Shown here: piece by piece, positions 1 through 7,951 of the stretch
Position numbering within the stretch: position 1 is the first letter of the stretch
How the letters are laid out: each line of letters opens with the position of its first letter
DNA from: JBOHUX01 sp050734915
GTDB taxonomy: Bacteria; Chloroflexota; Dormibacteria; Dormibacterales; Dormibacteraceae
DNA length: 29,247 nucleotides
Assembly: GCA_050734915.1 (NCBI GenBank)
Contig: JBOHUX010000005.1
Location: 1 to 29,247, forward strand
Reading direction: 5' to 3'
Made by a program: the position numbers and the translations under genes
The notes under the pieces: generated by a model
What the model was told of the DNA's origin: nothing
Databases searched by the model: none
The model's input: only the letters and a program-made list of their open reading frames with translations

Positions 1-900
1 GTCGAAGCCGTCCATCTCCACCAGCAACTGGTTCAGCGTCTGCTCCCGCTCGTCGTGGCCGCCCCCCAGCCCCGCCCCCCGCTGCCGCCCGACGGCGTCG
101 ATCTCGTCCACGAACACGATGCAGGGCGAGTTCTTCTTGGCCTGGTCGAAGAGGTCGCGCACCCGGCTGGCGCCCACCCCCACGAACATCTCCACGAACT
201 CCGAGCCCGAGATCGAGAAGAAGGGCACCCCCGCCTCCCCCGCCACCGCCTTGCTGAGGAGGGTCTTGCCGGTCCCCGGCGGCCCCACCAGCAGAACGCC
301 CTTGGGGATGCGGGCGCCGAGGGCGACGAACTTCTCCGGGAACTTCAGGAACTCCACGATCTCGGTCAGCTCCTGCTTCGCCTCGTCCACACCCGCCACG
401 TCCCGGAAGGTGACCGTGGGCTTGTCGCCGCTGATCACCCGGTGCCGGGAGCGCCCGAACGACATCGCCTGGCTGGGACCGCCGGCCCCCGCCGCGCGTC
501 GGCGCAGGAACCACCAGAAGGCGAGCCCGATGACGAGGAACAGGAGCAGGTTGGGAAGGAGGCTGAGCAGGTCGGCGCCGGGCGGGTTCTGGTAGGTGAC
601 CTGGACACCCTCGCCGGTCAGCTTGGTGCCGATCGAGCTGGTGTCCGGCGGCAGCTGCACGGAGTACTGGCTGCCGTCGGTGGTGGTGACGGCTCCCTGC
701 GAGCCCTGGATGTCGAGCGACTTGACCTTGTGGTCCCCGGCGCTCTTCAGGAGCTGGGTGTAGCTCCAGGTTCCGCTCGAGCTCTGGCCCGCGGCGAGGA
801 CTCTCCAGGGGTGCAGCGCGCCCGCGGCGCCCCAGAGGCCGAGTGCCTGGACCGCGAACAAGACCGTGGAGAGAGAACGGACGCGAGAGGGTCGGTTCAA
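1..900 (-). CDS. ftsH: ATP-dependent zinc metalloprotease FtsH (5' part, runs off the window)
   Basis: Membrane-anchored AAA+ protease that degrades misfolded membrane proteins and short-lived regulators. Only the first 300 codons are present; the rest of the AAA module and the zinc-protease domain lie beyond base 1. Reading the minus strand from a TTG at 900 gives a hydrophobic N-terminal segment, an extracytoplasmic stretch, a second membrane helix (around LLPNLLLFLVIGLAFWW), then a typical FtsH AAA start: TFRDVAGVDEAK, Walker A GPPGTGKT, the pore-loop region SEFVEMFVGVGASRVRDLF and Walker B CIVFVDEIDAVG. The TTG is preceded by GGGAG about 7 bases upstream; an in-frame TTG further upstream (near 926) is possible but lacks a clear ribosome site. 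Identity is certain, the exact start less so. It is divergent from the glycosyltransferase gene. Confidence 0.95.
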   Translation of the reverse strand, partial: MNRPSRVRSLSTVLFAVQALGLWGAAGALHPWRVLAAGQSSSGTWSYTQLLKSAGDHKVKSLDIQGSQGAVTTTDGSQYSVQLPPDTSSIGTKLTGEGVQVTYQNPPGADLLSLLPNLLLFLVIGLAFWWFLRRRAAGAGGPSQAMSFGRSRHRVISGDKPTVTFRDVAGVDEAKQELTEIVEFLKFPEKFVALGARIPKGVLLVGPPGTGKTLLSKAVAGEAGVPFFSISGSEFVEMFVGVGASRVRDLFDQAKKNSPCIVFVDEIDAVGRQRGAGLGGGHDEREQTLNQLLVEMDGFD

Positions 901-927
901 GGGGATCTCCCGGGAAGCGTAAGTCAA

Positions 928-958
928 ATGATAGACGAGGTATCACATGTCTTTGTGA
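928..958 (-). promoter_or_regulatory. Candidate ftsH promoter -10 with an adjacent inverted repeat
   Basis: An AT-richer island in a GC-rich spacer. On the minus strand TATCAT (928-933) lies about 28 bases before the TTG start, a good -10 position; the same hexamer serves as -10 for groES. No good -35 is visible. Just upstream, 943-958 is a symmetrical repeat with arms TCACA and TGTGA around 6 bases, which could bind a dimeric regulator. This is inference from base pattern only. Confidence 0.35.
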
Positions 959-1066
959 GCGTCGCCGGCACGGTTTTCCCTCCTGATTCCTCGTGGCGCC
1001 GGCGGCCCTTCGACCCCGGCCGGGCACCCGCGGGGAAACAGCCGGTCCCCCGTTAGACGGCTCGAC

Positions 1067-2389
1067 TTGGATTCGCCCCTGACCCCAGCTGCGCCGAGAG
1101 GGCGCCCCGCGTCTCGCCTGCTGGAGGGCCGCGCAGCAGCCGCGGCGATGGGCCTGATCGGACTCGTGGTCTGCCTACCTCTGGTCCGGGTCGGGCTGGC
1201 GATCCTGGCCAACCCGGCAGCCGCGATCTCCGACTTCCGCGTGTACCAGGACGCGGCCGCCGCCATATCCCGGCACGCCGATCCCTACGCCTACTACCTG
1301 GCCCCGGTGGCGGGCGACCCCACCCGGACCGGCCACTACGTCTACCCACCCCTGCTGGCATGGGCTCTTCGGCCTCTCGTCCAGGTCTCCCCACTCCCGC
1401 TCGACATCATGGTCACGCTCGCCCTCGGCGCCTCCCTCGGCCTTGCGATCTGGCTCCTCGCCGAAGCGCTGGAGTTCGGGAACCGCCGTCTGGTGGCCGC
1501 CTTCGCGATCGCCACCATCGCCTACTTCCCGGTCATCCAGAACTTCGTGTGGGGACAACTCAACCTGCTGTTGCTCCTGCTCGAGGTGCTCTGGCTCCGA
1601 TCTTGGATCGGGGGCGGCTGGAGGGGCGGCCTGGCGCTCGGAGCCGCCATCTCCCTCAAACTGCTCCAGGTCCCCTGCCTGGCCCTGGTCGCCTGGCGGC
1701 GGCGCACGGCGTCGCTTGTCGCCGCTCTGGCCATGGTCGCGCTCCTCTCTCTGGCGGCCAGCCCGAGGCTCCTGCCCGAGTACGTGTTGCGGGTGCTTCC
1801 CCAGATCGGGGGCAGCACCGGCTGGATCGCCAACATGGCGCCGTATGGCACGATCGCTCGCCTGATCGACCCCCAGTCGCTGTACGGCCTCGTGCGGCCT
1901 CCTGCCTGGGCCTCCCTCGGCGCCGGTCTGGCCGGGCTTGGCGTGATCGCGACGACCTGGGCGGTGCTGCCCCGCCGCGCCGGGAGCCGGGAGGCACGCG
2001 GACTGGAGGCCGCGGCGGCGATCGCGGTCGTTCCGCTCGTGTCCTCTCTCGACTGGCCCGCTCACATGGTGCTCGTTCTCCCCACCTTCGCCGTGGCCGG
2101 CTGGTGGGCGATGCGGCGCGGCGATCGGACGGTGGGGTGGATGGTGGTCGCCGCGTGGCTGCTCACAGGACCTGTCTCTGAGGGACTCTGGGGCCTGCTC
2201 GACGGAGGCCGGGTCGGCCCGGGCCCCATTCTCCGCGTCCTCGTCGAACTACCGGCCATGGGCGTGTGGCTGACCTGGTTGGCGACCCTGATCGCCATTC
2301 GGCGCCAGGCCGCGAGCGACACCCATTGCTCGGCGGCGGGCAACGGCGGTGCCGGTCCTCTTCTGCCAGCCGGGCTGTCGGCTGGTTGA
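1067..2389 (+). CDS. GT87/DUF2029-type integral membrane glycosyltransferase
   Basis: A 440-residue, strongly hydrophobic protein with about ten predicted membrane helices. It resembles GT-C enzymes of the GT87 (DUF2029) family, which transfer mannose or similar sugars from polyprenyl-phosphate carriers outside the membrane. Supporting features are the acidic loop SDFRVYQDAAAAI near residues 55-67 after the first helix, a DPYAYY segment near 72-77, and YVYPPLLAW near 91-99, all typical of the family's first extracytoplasmic loop. The substrate cannot be told. The chosen TTG start has a weak ribosome site; ATG at 1148 (residue 28), just before the first helix, is a real alternative. It stands alone, divergent from ftsH and convergent with the histidine kinase. 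Confidence 0.75.
   Translation: MDSPLTPAAPRGRPASRLLEGRAAAAAMGLIGLVVCLPLVRVGLAILANPAAAISDFRVYQDAAAAISRHADPYAYYLAPVAGDPTRTGHYVYPPLLAWALRPLVQVSPLPLDIMVTLALGASLGLAIWLLAEALEFGNRRLVAAFAIATIAYFPVIQNFVWGQLNLLLLLLEVLWLRSWIGGGWRGGLALGAAISLKLLQVPCLALVAWRRRTASLVAALAMVALLSLAASPRLLPEYVLRVLPQIGGSTGWIANMAPYGTIARLIDPQSLYGLVRPPAWASLGAGLAGLGVIATTWAVLPRRAGSREARGLEAAAAIAVVPLVSSLDWPAHMVLVLPTFAVAGWWAMRRGDRTVGWMVVAAWLLTGPVSEGLWGLLDGGRVGPGPILRVLVELPAMGVWLTWLATLIAIRRQAASDTHCSAAGNGGAGPLLPAGLSAG
2366..2385 (+). terminator. Possible hairpin at the end of the glycosyltransferase gene
   Basis: Arms CCAGCCG and CGGCTGG enclose a 6-base loop, overlapping the last codons of the glycosyltransferase gene. No run of T follows, so it is a weak terminator candidate between two convergent genes. 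Confidence 0.25.
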
Positions 2390-2496
2390 CGCAGGGGCCG
2401 CCGGATGCCGAGACCTCTGAGCTTGGAGTCGAAGCGATCAAAACTCACTACCCGGCTCGTACCGCGGGCCGGAGCGGGGGCGATCAGGTAGGCACC

Positions 2497-3951
2497 TTAT
2501 GGCGCGTTCTTGGAACCTGACCGGATTCTGTTGGAATGCTGCCGCCTCGCGGGGTGGGAACCAGCCGGCAGGCGGACCACGAAGCGGGCGCCCGCGCCGT
2601 CCTCGCCGCGCTCGAGCGCGATCGAGCCGCGATGGGCGCGGACGATCGCGGCGCACAGGGACAGGCCCAGGCCGGCGCCTCCGGTCTCGCGCCGGCGGGC
2701 GGCGTCGGCGCGGGTGAAGCGCTCGAAGATCCAGGCGCCGAGGGCGGGGTCGATGCCGGGGCCGGTGTCCTCGACGGCGATCCGCCAGCCGGTGCTCGGC
2801 TCGGCGGCGGCGGTGACGCTGACGCTCCCGCCCGGCGGCGTATGGCGGAGCGCGTTGTCGAGGAGGTTGTCGAACATCCTGCGCAGCAGGTCGGGATCTC
2901 CGTCCACCGCGCCGTCCATCGGCAGCCGGCTCTCGAGTGCCAGCCCCCTCTCCCGCGCGGCCGGCCGCCAGCGGTCGACGATGCTCTCCAGCAGATCAGC
3001 CACGTCCAGGGACTCAGGGCGCGGAGCCAGCGCCCCGGCGTCCGCGCGAGCCAGCAGCAGCAGCTGATCCGCCATCCGGCTGAGCCGCTCGATCTCTCCC
3101 AGCAGGGACTCGTGGCTGGCCCTCAGCTCCTCGACCGAGCGCTCCCGCCGGAGCATCACGTCCACCTGCGTCCGCATCAGAGCCAGGGGGGCTCGCAGCT
3201 CGTGCGCGGCGTCCGCCGTGAAGCGCTGGAGCCCCTCGAAGGCGCCCTCCAGCCGCCTCAGCATGGCGTTGAAGGTCGCCGCCAGCTCGCCCAGCTCGTC
3301 GCCGGGCGGGAGGTCGAGCACGATGCGGCGGTGCAGGTCGTGCTCGCTGATGTCGCGCGCGGTCGCCGACATGATCCTGACCGGCTGCAGCGCCCGGCCC
3401 GCCAGCCAGTAGCCCAGGCTCGCAGCACCCACCACGAGCACGCCGATGACGACGACCAGGAGGATGGCGACGAGGGCGAGAGTCCCCTGTAGCTCGCCGA
3501 TCGGACGGGCCAGGATGAGGAGCGCCCGCGAGCCGCCGGTTCCCACCGCGGTGACCAGGATCCGCTCCTGGCGGCCGCCCACCTCCTGATTGAGGGGCGC
3601 CTCCATGGGACCGGCCCTGAGGGCGGCTGCCGCCAGCGCCGCCGCACCCTTGACCTGGCCCGACTCGTCCAGGATGCGTCCCCGCTGAGTGACCAGGATC
3701 GCCGCCACGGCGATCCCCCCCTGCGTCTCGCCGGGCAGATCCTGCCCCCCGTTGAGACTGATCCCCGAGCCGCCCTCGATGCCGGAGATGACGACCTGCT
3801 GCTGGGAGGTGAGGCTGGCGTCGATCGCCTGGTATTCCTGGTGTCTGAACACGAACCAGAAGGCGACCGCAGCCACGGCCGCGGCCACGGTGAAGGCGCA
3901 GACGTAGACGAGCGTCAGGCGGACCCGAGTGCGCCGGAGTCGCTCTCTCAA
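2497..3951 (-). CDS. Two-component sensor histidine kinase (HAMP-HisKA-HATPase)
   Basis: A 484-residue membrane sensor kinase. Visible parts in order: helix 1 at about 12-34, an extracytoplasmic sensor loop at about 35-157, helix 2 at about 158-182, HAMP at about 183-235, the H-box FTADAAHELRAPL with phospho-acceptor His250, N-box DNLLDNALRHTPPGG at about 361-375, G1 DTGPGID, F-box IFERFTR and G2 GGAGLGLSL at about 424-432. The reading frame stays open upstream to 4449, but that part is antisense-like overlap with the response regulator. The TTG at 3951 starts 11 bases after the regulator's stop and gives the natural N-terminus MRERLRRTR. No strong ribosome site is seen, so translation is probably coupled to the regulator. 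The signal sensed is unknown. Confidence 0.92.
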   Translation of the reverse strand: MRERLRRTRVRLTLVYVCAFTVAAAVAAVAFWFVFRHQEYQAIDASLTSQQQVVISGIEGGSGISLNGGQDLPGETQGGIAVAAILVTQRGRILDESGQVKGAAALAAAALRAGPMEAPLNQEVGGRQERILVTAVGTGGSRALLILARPIGELQGTLALVAILLVVVIGVLVVGAASLGYWLAGRALQPVRIMSATARDISEHDLHRRIVLDLPPGDELGELAATFNAMLRRLEGAFEGLQRFTADAAHELRAPLALMRTQVDVMLRRERSVEELRASHESLLGEIERLSRMADQLLLLARADAGALAPRPESLDVADLLESIVDRWRPAARERGLALESRLPMDGAVDGDPDLLRRMFDNLLDNALRHTPPGGSVSVTAAAEPSTGWRIAVEDTGPGIDPALGAWIFERFTRADAARRRETGGAGLGLSLCAAIVRAHRGSIALERGEDGAGARFVVRLPAGSHPARRQHSNRIRSGSKNAP

Positions 3952-3952
3952 T

Positions 3953-3966
3953 CTAGATGCATCTAG
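3953..3966. repeat. 14-bp perfect palindrome at the regulator/kinase junction
   Basis: CTAGATGCATCTAG is exactly self-complementary. It covers the regulator's TAG stop and most of the short gap before the kinase's TTG, replacing the expected ribosome site. It could be a junction hairpin or a binding site; nothing proves either. Confidence 0.5.
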
Positions 3967-4637
3967 GGGGGGTCGAGCCGGTACCCCACGCCCCGCATGG
4001 TGACGATGGGCTCGCCCCCACCGGCCTCCGCCACCTTGCGGCGGATCCGCGCCATGTAGACGTCGACGAGGTTGGACTCGCTTTCGAAGTCGTAGTTCCA
4101 GACGTGCTCCTCGATCTGCGCCCGTGAGAGGACCCGGCGGGGATGGTGCATCAGGTACTCCAGGATCGAGAACTCCTTGCCGGTCAACCGGACCGGCCGC
4201 TCGCCCACCGTCAGTTCGCGGGCCGCGGTGTCGAGACTCAGGGCGCCCAGCCGCAGCACCGCCGTCCGGCTCTCGAGGTGGCGGCGGGCGAGCGCTCTCA
4301 CCCGGGCCAGGAACTCCGCAAACGCGAAGGGCTTGACCAGGTAGTCGTCGGCCCCCGACTCCAGGCCTCGCACGCGGTCCTCGACCGCATCCCGGGCGGT
4401 CAGCATCAGGACCGGCGCGTGGACCCGTTGGCGGCGGAGCTCCGCGCACACCTCGAAGCCGTCCCGCCCTCCGGGGAGCATGACGTCGAGCGTGATCACG
4501 TCGAACTCGGTCGTCGACGCGGCGGCGAGGGCCTCGTCTGCGTCCCCCACCACGTCGGGACCGAGCCCCTCCTCGACCAGCCCGAGTCGAAGCATGTTCG
4601 CGAGCCGGGGGTCATCCTCCACGATCAGGACGCGCAC
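3963..4637 (-). CDS. OmpR/PhoB-family response regulator
   Basis: A 224-residue DNA-binding response regulator, first gene of the pair with the downstream histidine kinase. The receiver domain (1-120) shows the acidic pair D8/D9, phospho-acceptor Asp51 in TLDVMLPG, Thr80 in LMLTARD and Lys102 in DYLVKPF. The C-terminal winged helix (about 130-222) has VRLTGKEFSILEYLM, the recognition region NLVDVYMARIRRKV and the ending TMRGVGYRLDPP. The GTG start at 4637 is fixed by the conserved RVLIVEDD beginning. An 11-bp tandem direct repeat lies just upstream at 4656-4677, which fits autoregulation. Target genes cannot be named; the divergent esterase/MprF-like pair could share the regulatory region (inference). 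Confidence 0.93.
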   Translation of the reverse strand: MRVLIVEDDPRLANMLRLGLVEEGLGPDVVGDADEALAAASTTEFDVITLDVMLPGGRDGFEVCAELRRQRVHAPVLMLTARDAVEDRVRGLESGADDYLVKPFAFAEFLARVRALARRHLESRTAVLRLGALSLDTAARELTVGERPVRLTGKEFSILEYLMHHPRRVLSRAQIEEHVWNYDFESESNLVDVYMARIRRKVAEAGGGEPIVTMRGVGYRLDPP

Positions 4638-4655
4638 ACCGGCCAGCGTGCCCCC

Positions 4656-4677
4656 CCTTCATGAACGGTTCGTGAAC
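4656..4677 (-). promoter_or_regulatory. Tandem 11-bp direct repeat, candidate response-regulator site
   Basis: On the minus strand two abutting 11-mers read GTTCACGAACC and GTTCATGAAGG. OmpR/PhoB-family proteins bind head-to-tail repeats with an 11-bp period, and Streptomyces PHO boxes begin GTTCACC. The site lies about 20-40 bases upstream of the regulator's start in the divergent spacer, so autoregulation is the simplest reading. Confidence 0.5.
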
Positions 4678-4836
4678 AGGCGCCGCACCGCGGACCGCGG
4701 TCGTCGCTCCGGAACGAAGGCACCCATCCCCGGCTTCAGCCGGACTTCATGATCGCCCTCCACCGTGCGATCCAGGATGAGACCCGAGAGGTGGCGCGGA
4801 TCCGGCGGCGCCGCCAGGCCGGGGAGGTGGCTGGGC

Positions 4837-6210
4837 ATGGCCGCGCTGCCGGTGACCCTGCTCCTGCCCGGCGCTGCCATCCTGCTCTGGCGGCTGACCG
4901 GGGCCGGGATGTGGCTCCAGGGGGGCCTGCTCTCGCTCGGTCTCGACAGCCTCCGGGCGGCCATCCTGGCCGCGCTCGCGGTCGCCTGCCTGGGCGGCGC
5001 GGCGGCGGCGCTCTTCGGCCGCCCGGTCCTCGGCTGGATCGCGGCGGGCGCGTGGTATGCGGGCGTCTTCCTGACCGCCCTGCCCGGCTCGATGGGCCCG
5101 CGCCCGCTCCCCTACGAACATGTGGATCAGCGCGCATACGCGCTCGCGCTGCTCGGCCTCGGCGGCCTGGGCCTGGTCTCGGCGGGGCTGGGGGCGGCCT
5201 TCGGTCGGGGCCTGCGGTCGGGCCTGAAACGCGCCGCCAGGCTGGCCCCACCTCGCTCGGCTCGCGCCATCACCGCGACCGCGCTGATCACGCTGCTGGT
5301 GGCGATCTGCGCCTACGGCGCCGCGCGGGCGCCCGACATCCTCATCCACGGCCCCTGGGCCGGCGTGACCCAGGCCTCGACGCGCATGCATCTCGCCGCT
5401 CCCGGCAAGGGCCACCCGATCGCCTCCGCGTCCCAGTCCGCCGCCCGCCAGGTCACCTTCCGGTACCGGAGCACCGCCCTGGGGGGTGTCAGCCGCCACG
5501 CGGTCGTCATCCTCCCGGCCGGCTACGACAGCGGCAGACGCCGCTATCCCGTGCTCTACCTGCTCCACGGGTCTCCCGGCACGGCCGAGGACTGGCCCGC
5601 CGCCGGCGGGGGGCCGATCGCGGCCGCGGCCCACCAGGCGGGGAGGACGCCGGCCATGATCATCGTCTGCCCCGACGGCGTGGGGCCGAGGGGAGGCGCC
5701 GAGGACTCCTGGGCCGACAACTACGTGCCCGGCGACCTGATGGAGTCGGACCTCATCCACGACCTCATCCCGGCCGTGGATGCGCACTTCAGGACCCTGG
5801 CCCAGGCCCGCTTCCGGGGCGTCGGGGGCCTCTCCAGCGGAGGTTATGGAGCCGCCAACCTCGCCCTCAGGCACCCGCACGTGTTCTCCCTCGCGCTCGT
5901 CTTCAGCGGCTCATTCGTCCCCCCCTCCTCCGCCTTCGGGGGCAACCCGGCCCTGCGGCTCGCCAACGACCCCATGGCCCTGGCGGCGAAGCCGGCGCCC
6001 GCCCCTGCCCCCTTCTTCTATGTCGGTTGGGGGGCCCAGGACCTGGCGGCTCAGGAGAACGCGCGCTTCGCGAGCGTCCTCACGGCCTCCGGATACGGGG
6101 TCCGGACGCAGGTCGTGCCCGGGAGCCACGAGTGGTCGGTGTGGCGGACCCTTCTCTGGGACGCCCTCAACCAGGCCGGCAGCCGGCTCGCCGGGGGAGG
6201 GCCGCGTTGA
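4837..6210 (+). CDS. Membrane-anchored esterase (alpha/beta hydrolase, esterase-D/Ag85-like)
   Basis: A 457-residue protein with about four N-terminal membrane helices and a secreted-side alpha/beta hydrolase domain. The hydrolase part starts near RQVTFRYRSTALGG and carries LYLLHGSPG (oxyanion region), the nucleophile elbow GGLSSGG (Ser334), probable acid Asp402 in YVGWGAQD and His431 in VPGSHEWSVW. It belongs with esterase-D/enterochelin-esterase/antigen-85-like proteins. The ATG at 4837 is chosen because GGGGAGGTGG sits about 6 bases before it; an in-frame GTG at 4765 or ATG at 4777 would add an Arg-rich cytoplasmic tail but has no ribosome site. Its stop overlaps the start of the MprF-like gene, so they are co-translated. 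Membrane-bound hydrolases beside mprF genes are known to remove amino acids from aminoacyl lipids; that role here is inference. Confidence 0.8.
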   Translation: MAALPVTLLLPGAAILLWRLTGAGMWLQGGLLSLGLDSLRAAILAALAVACLGGAAAALFGRPVLGWIAAGAWYAGVFLTALPGSMGPRPLPYEHVDQRAYALALLGLGGLGLVSAGLGAAFGRGLRSGLKRAARLAPPRSARAITATALITLLVAICAYGAARAPDILIHGPWAGVTQASTRMHLAAPGKGHPIASASQSAARQVTFRYRSTALGGVSRHAVVILPAGYDSGRRRYPVLYLLHGSPGTAEDWPAAGGGPIAAAAHQAGRTPAMIIVCPDGVGPRGGAEDSWADNYVPGDLMESDLIHDLIPAVDAHFRTLAQARFRGVGGLSSGGYGAANLALRHPHVFSLALVFSGSFVPPSSAFGGNPALRLANDPMALAAKPAPAPAPFFYVGWGAQDLAAQENARFASVLTASGYGVRTQVVPGSHEWSVWRTLLWDALNQAGSRLAGGGPR

Positions 6211-7379
6211 GCCTCGCCGCCAGCCCGCCTTGCCGGATCGCCGCCGCCAGCTTCGGCGCCTACGGCCGCAACCCGTCGGTGCAGCGCTTCATGAGCGCCA
6301 GCGGGCGCTCCTGGATCGCCTACCGACCGTGCGGACGGCGGCTGATCGCCCTCGGCGGCGCGTCCGGCGCCGAGGAGGAGCTGGCCGGCCTGCGCGAGGG
6401 GTTCCTGCGCTGGGCGGCGCCGCGCCCGGTGGTCTGGTACGGAGCCGGAGAGCCCCTTCCCGGCCTGTCCGCCCTGCCCATCGGCGAGGAGGCAATCATC
6501 CAGACCGACCGGTTCAGCCTCGAGGGCCGGCCGATGGCCAACCTCCGCCACTCGGTGGCGGCGGCCGGGCGGGCCGGGCTCGAGGTGTGGGAGGGGGCGG
6601 GGAGATCCCTGCCGGAGGCGCTCGGTGCCGAGCTGGCCGCCATCGACCGCGAGTGGCGGCGGCGCCGGCGGCTCCGGCTCGGCTTCAGCGTCTCCACCTT
6701 CGAGGAGGCGGCCGCCGACTCCCGGCCCTGGTCGGTGGTGCGCTCGGTCGGCCGCGTCGAGGCCTTCGTCAGCTGGCTGCCCAGCCCGGACGGTTCCGGC
6801 TGGGTCCTGGACCTCATGCGCCGGCGGCCCGACGCGGCCCCCGGCGCGGTCGAGCTGGCCCTCGTGCGCGGCATCGTGAGGGCCACCTCGCAGGGCCGGA
6901 CGTGGGTCAGCCTCGGCCTCGCGCGCCCGGCTGACCACGTGGACGGAGGCCGCCTGGCGCGCGCGTTCAACCCTGTCTCCCTGCGCGCGTTCAAGAAGAA
7001 GTTCAGGCCCGACTGGGAGAAGCGCTATCTGCTGCTGCCCGGCGGCGCCTCGCCGATCCCCGCCCTCCTGGCGGTGGCCTGGCTGCATGCCGAGCCGACC
7101 CTTCCGCGGCTCGCGCCGCAACTGCCGCGGCTCGCGCCGCATCTGCGCCTGGGCGGCGCGGCCGCCGCCACCGCCACGGCGGCGGTCCTGATCCTCGGCA
7201 TGTCGGGGATCGCGCCGCCAGGCGCCGCCCGGCCCTCGACACCGAGACATGGGCTCGTCACCACGGTTCGGACCTCCACCTCCGGCCGCCCGAGCGCGCT
7301 CGCCGACCTGACCGACCTGCGGGCGCCGGCGCACCCCCAGCCCGACGCCGACCGGGCCAACCTCCAGTCGGGAGCCTGA
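6207..7379 (+). CDS. DUF2156 / MprF C-terminal-like aminoacyl-lipid transferase
   Basis: A 390-residue protein matching the catalytic C-terminal (GNAT-like, DUF2156) domain of phosphatidylglycerol lysyltransferases, which move an amino acid from aminoacyl-tRNA to a membrane lipid. Visible family features are FGAYGRNPSVQRFM near the start, LDLMRRRPDAAPGAVELAL at about 201-219, WVSLGLAR at about 233-240 and FNPVSLRAFKKKFRPDW at about 254-270. It lacks the usual N-terminal multi-helix flippase region; instead a single hydrophobic segment lies at about 315-337 after the domain, followed by a Pro/Thr-rich tail. The TTG start at 6207 overlaps the esterase stop as TTGA and has GGGGGAGGG in front, indicating coupling. 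The amino acid and lipid are unknown. Confidence 0.78.
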   Translation: MSLAASPPCRIAAASFGAYGRNPSVQRFMSASGRSWIAYRPCGRRLIALGGASGAEEELAGLREGFLRWAAPRPVVWYGAGEPLPGLSALPIGEEAIIQTDRFSLEGRPMANLRHSVAAAGRAGLEVWEGAGRSLPEALGAELAAIDREWRRRRRLRLGFSVSTFEEAAADSRPWSVVRSVGRVEAFVSWLPSPDGSGWVLDLMRRRPDAAPGAVELALVRGIVRATSQGRTWVSLGLARPADHVDGGRLARAFNPVSLRAFKKKFRPDWEKRYLLLPGGASPIPALLAVAWLHAEPTLPRLAPQLPRLAPHLRLGGAAAATATAAVLILGMSGIAPPGAARPSTPRHGLVTTVRTSTSGRPSALADLTDLRAPAHPQPDADRANLQSGA

Positions 7380-7396
7380 CCCGAGGCAGGACGCGG

Positions 7397-7951
7397 TCAG
7401 CGCGCTCGGCGACCGTTCCGCCGCCAGCGGAGGAGCAGGAGCACGACCCCCGCGACGACGGCGAGGTCGGCGACGTTGAACACCGGCCAGCCGGCGAGCG
7501 CCAGGAAGTCCGTCACGCTTCCGTTCACGAGGCGGCTGTAGCCATTGCCCAGCGTCCCCCCGAGGACCAGCCCGAGGGCGAGCCCAGAGGGGAGGCCGAT
7601 GGGGCGGCGCAGCACGTAGAGGATGATCCCGGCGCCGACCACGAGTGATGCGCCCAGCCAGAGCAGTGTCGCCGCCTGGCCGAAACCGTAGGCCCCACCG
7701 GCATTCTGCACGTCCGCGATCGACAGCCAGGGCAGCACGACGATCCTCTCGCCAGGCTGGACGCCGGCCAGCACCTCGGCCTTGGTGAGCCGGTCGAGGC
7801 CGAAGGTCCCGGCCGCCAGCACGAGGAAGTGGAGACGGGCCTGGCTCAGGGCGGGAGGATCGAGGCTCCGCCGGCCGGGTCGGGGCGGCTTGGGCGGGAG
7901 GCCATCGGACCTCCCGCCGATCGTGTCGCTACGCGCCTGTGGCGTCCGCAC
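7397..7951 (-). CDS. lspA: Lipoprotein signal peptidase (signal peptidase II)
   Basis: Integral membrane aspartic protease that cleaves signal peptides from diacylglyceryl-prolipoproteins. About four helices are visible. Family motifs are QNAGGAYGF (about 82-90), GNGYSRLVNGSVTDF (about 135-149) and FNVADLAVV (about 158-166); the two catalytic aspartates are Asp148 and Asp162. The usual GN..DR motif has Ser in place of Asp, but that residue is not one of the catalytic pair. The GTG at 7951 gives 184 residues and overlaps the upstream small gene by 23 bases; there is no ATG, GTG or TTG between that gene's stop and the first helix, so the start must lie inside the small gene or be non-standard. 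Confidence 0.85.
   Translation of the reverse strand: MRTPQARSDTIGGRSDGLPPKPPRPGRRSLDPPALSQARLHFLVLAAGTFGLDRLTKAEVLAGVQPGERIVVLPWLSIADVQNAGGAYGFGQAATLLWLGASLVVGAGIILYVLRRPIGLPSGLALGLVLGGTLGNGYSRLVNGSVTDFLALAGWPVFNVADLAVVAGVVLLLLRWRRNGRRAR

Noticed and set aside
55..1056. Plus-strand open frame opposite ftsH
   Set aside because: Antisense to unmistakable FtsH Walker motifs and extends across the ftsH promoter region.
2536..3492. Plus-strand open frame opposite the histidine kinase
   Set aside because: Shadow of a kinase with all conserved boxes on the other strand.
4749..6206. N-terminal extension of the MprF-like frame through the esterase gene
   Set aside because: The esterase motifs lie in the other frame here; the transferase has its own ribosome site and TTG at 6207.
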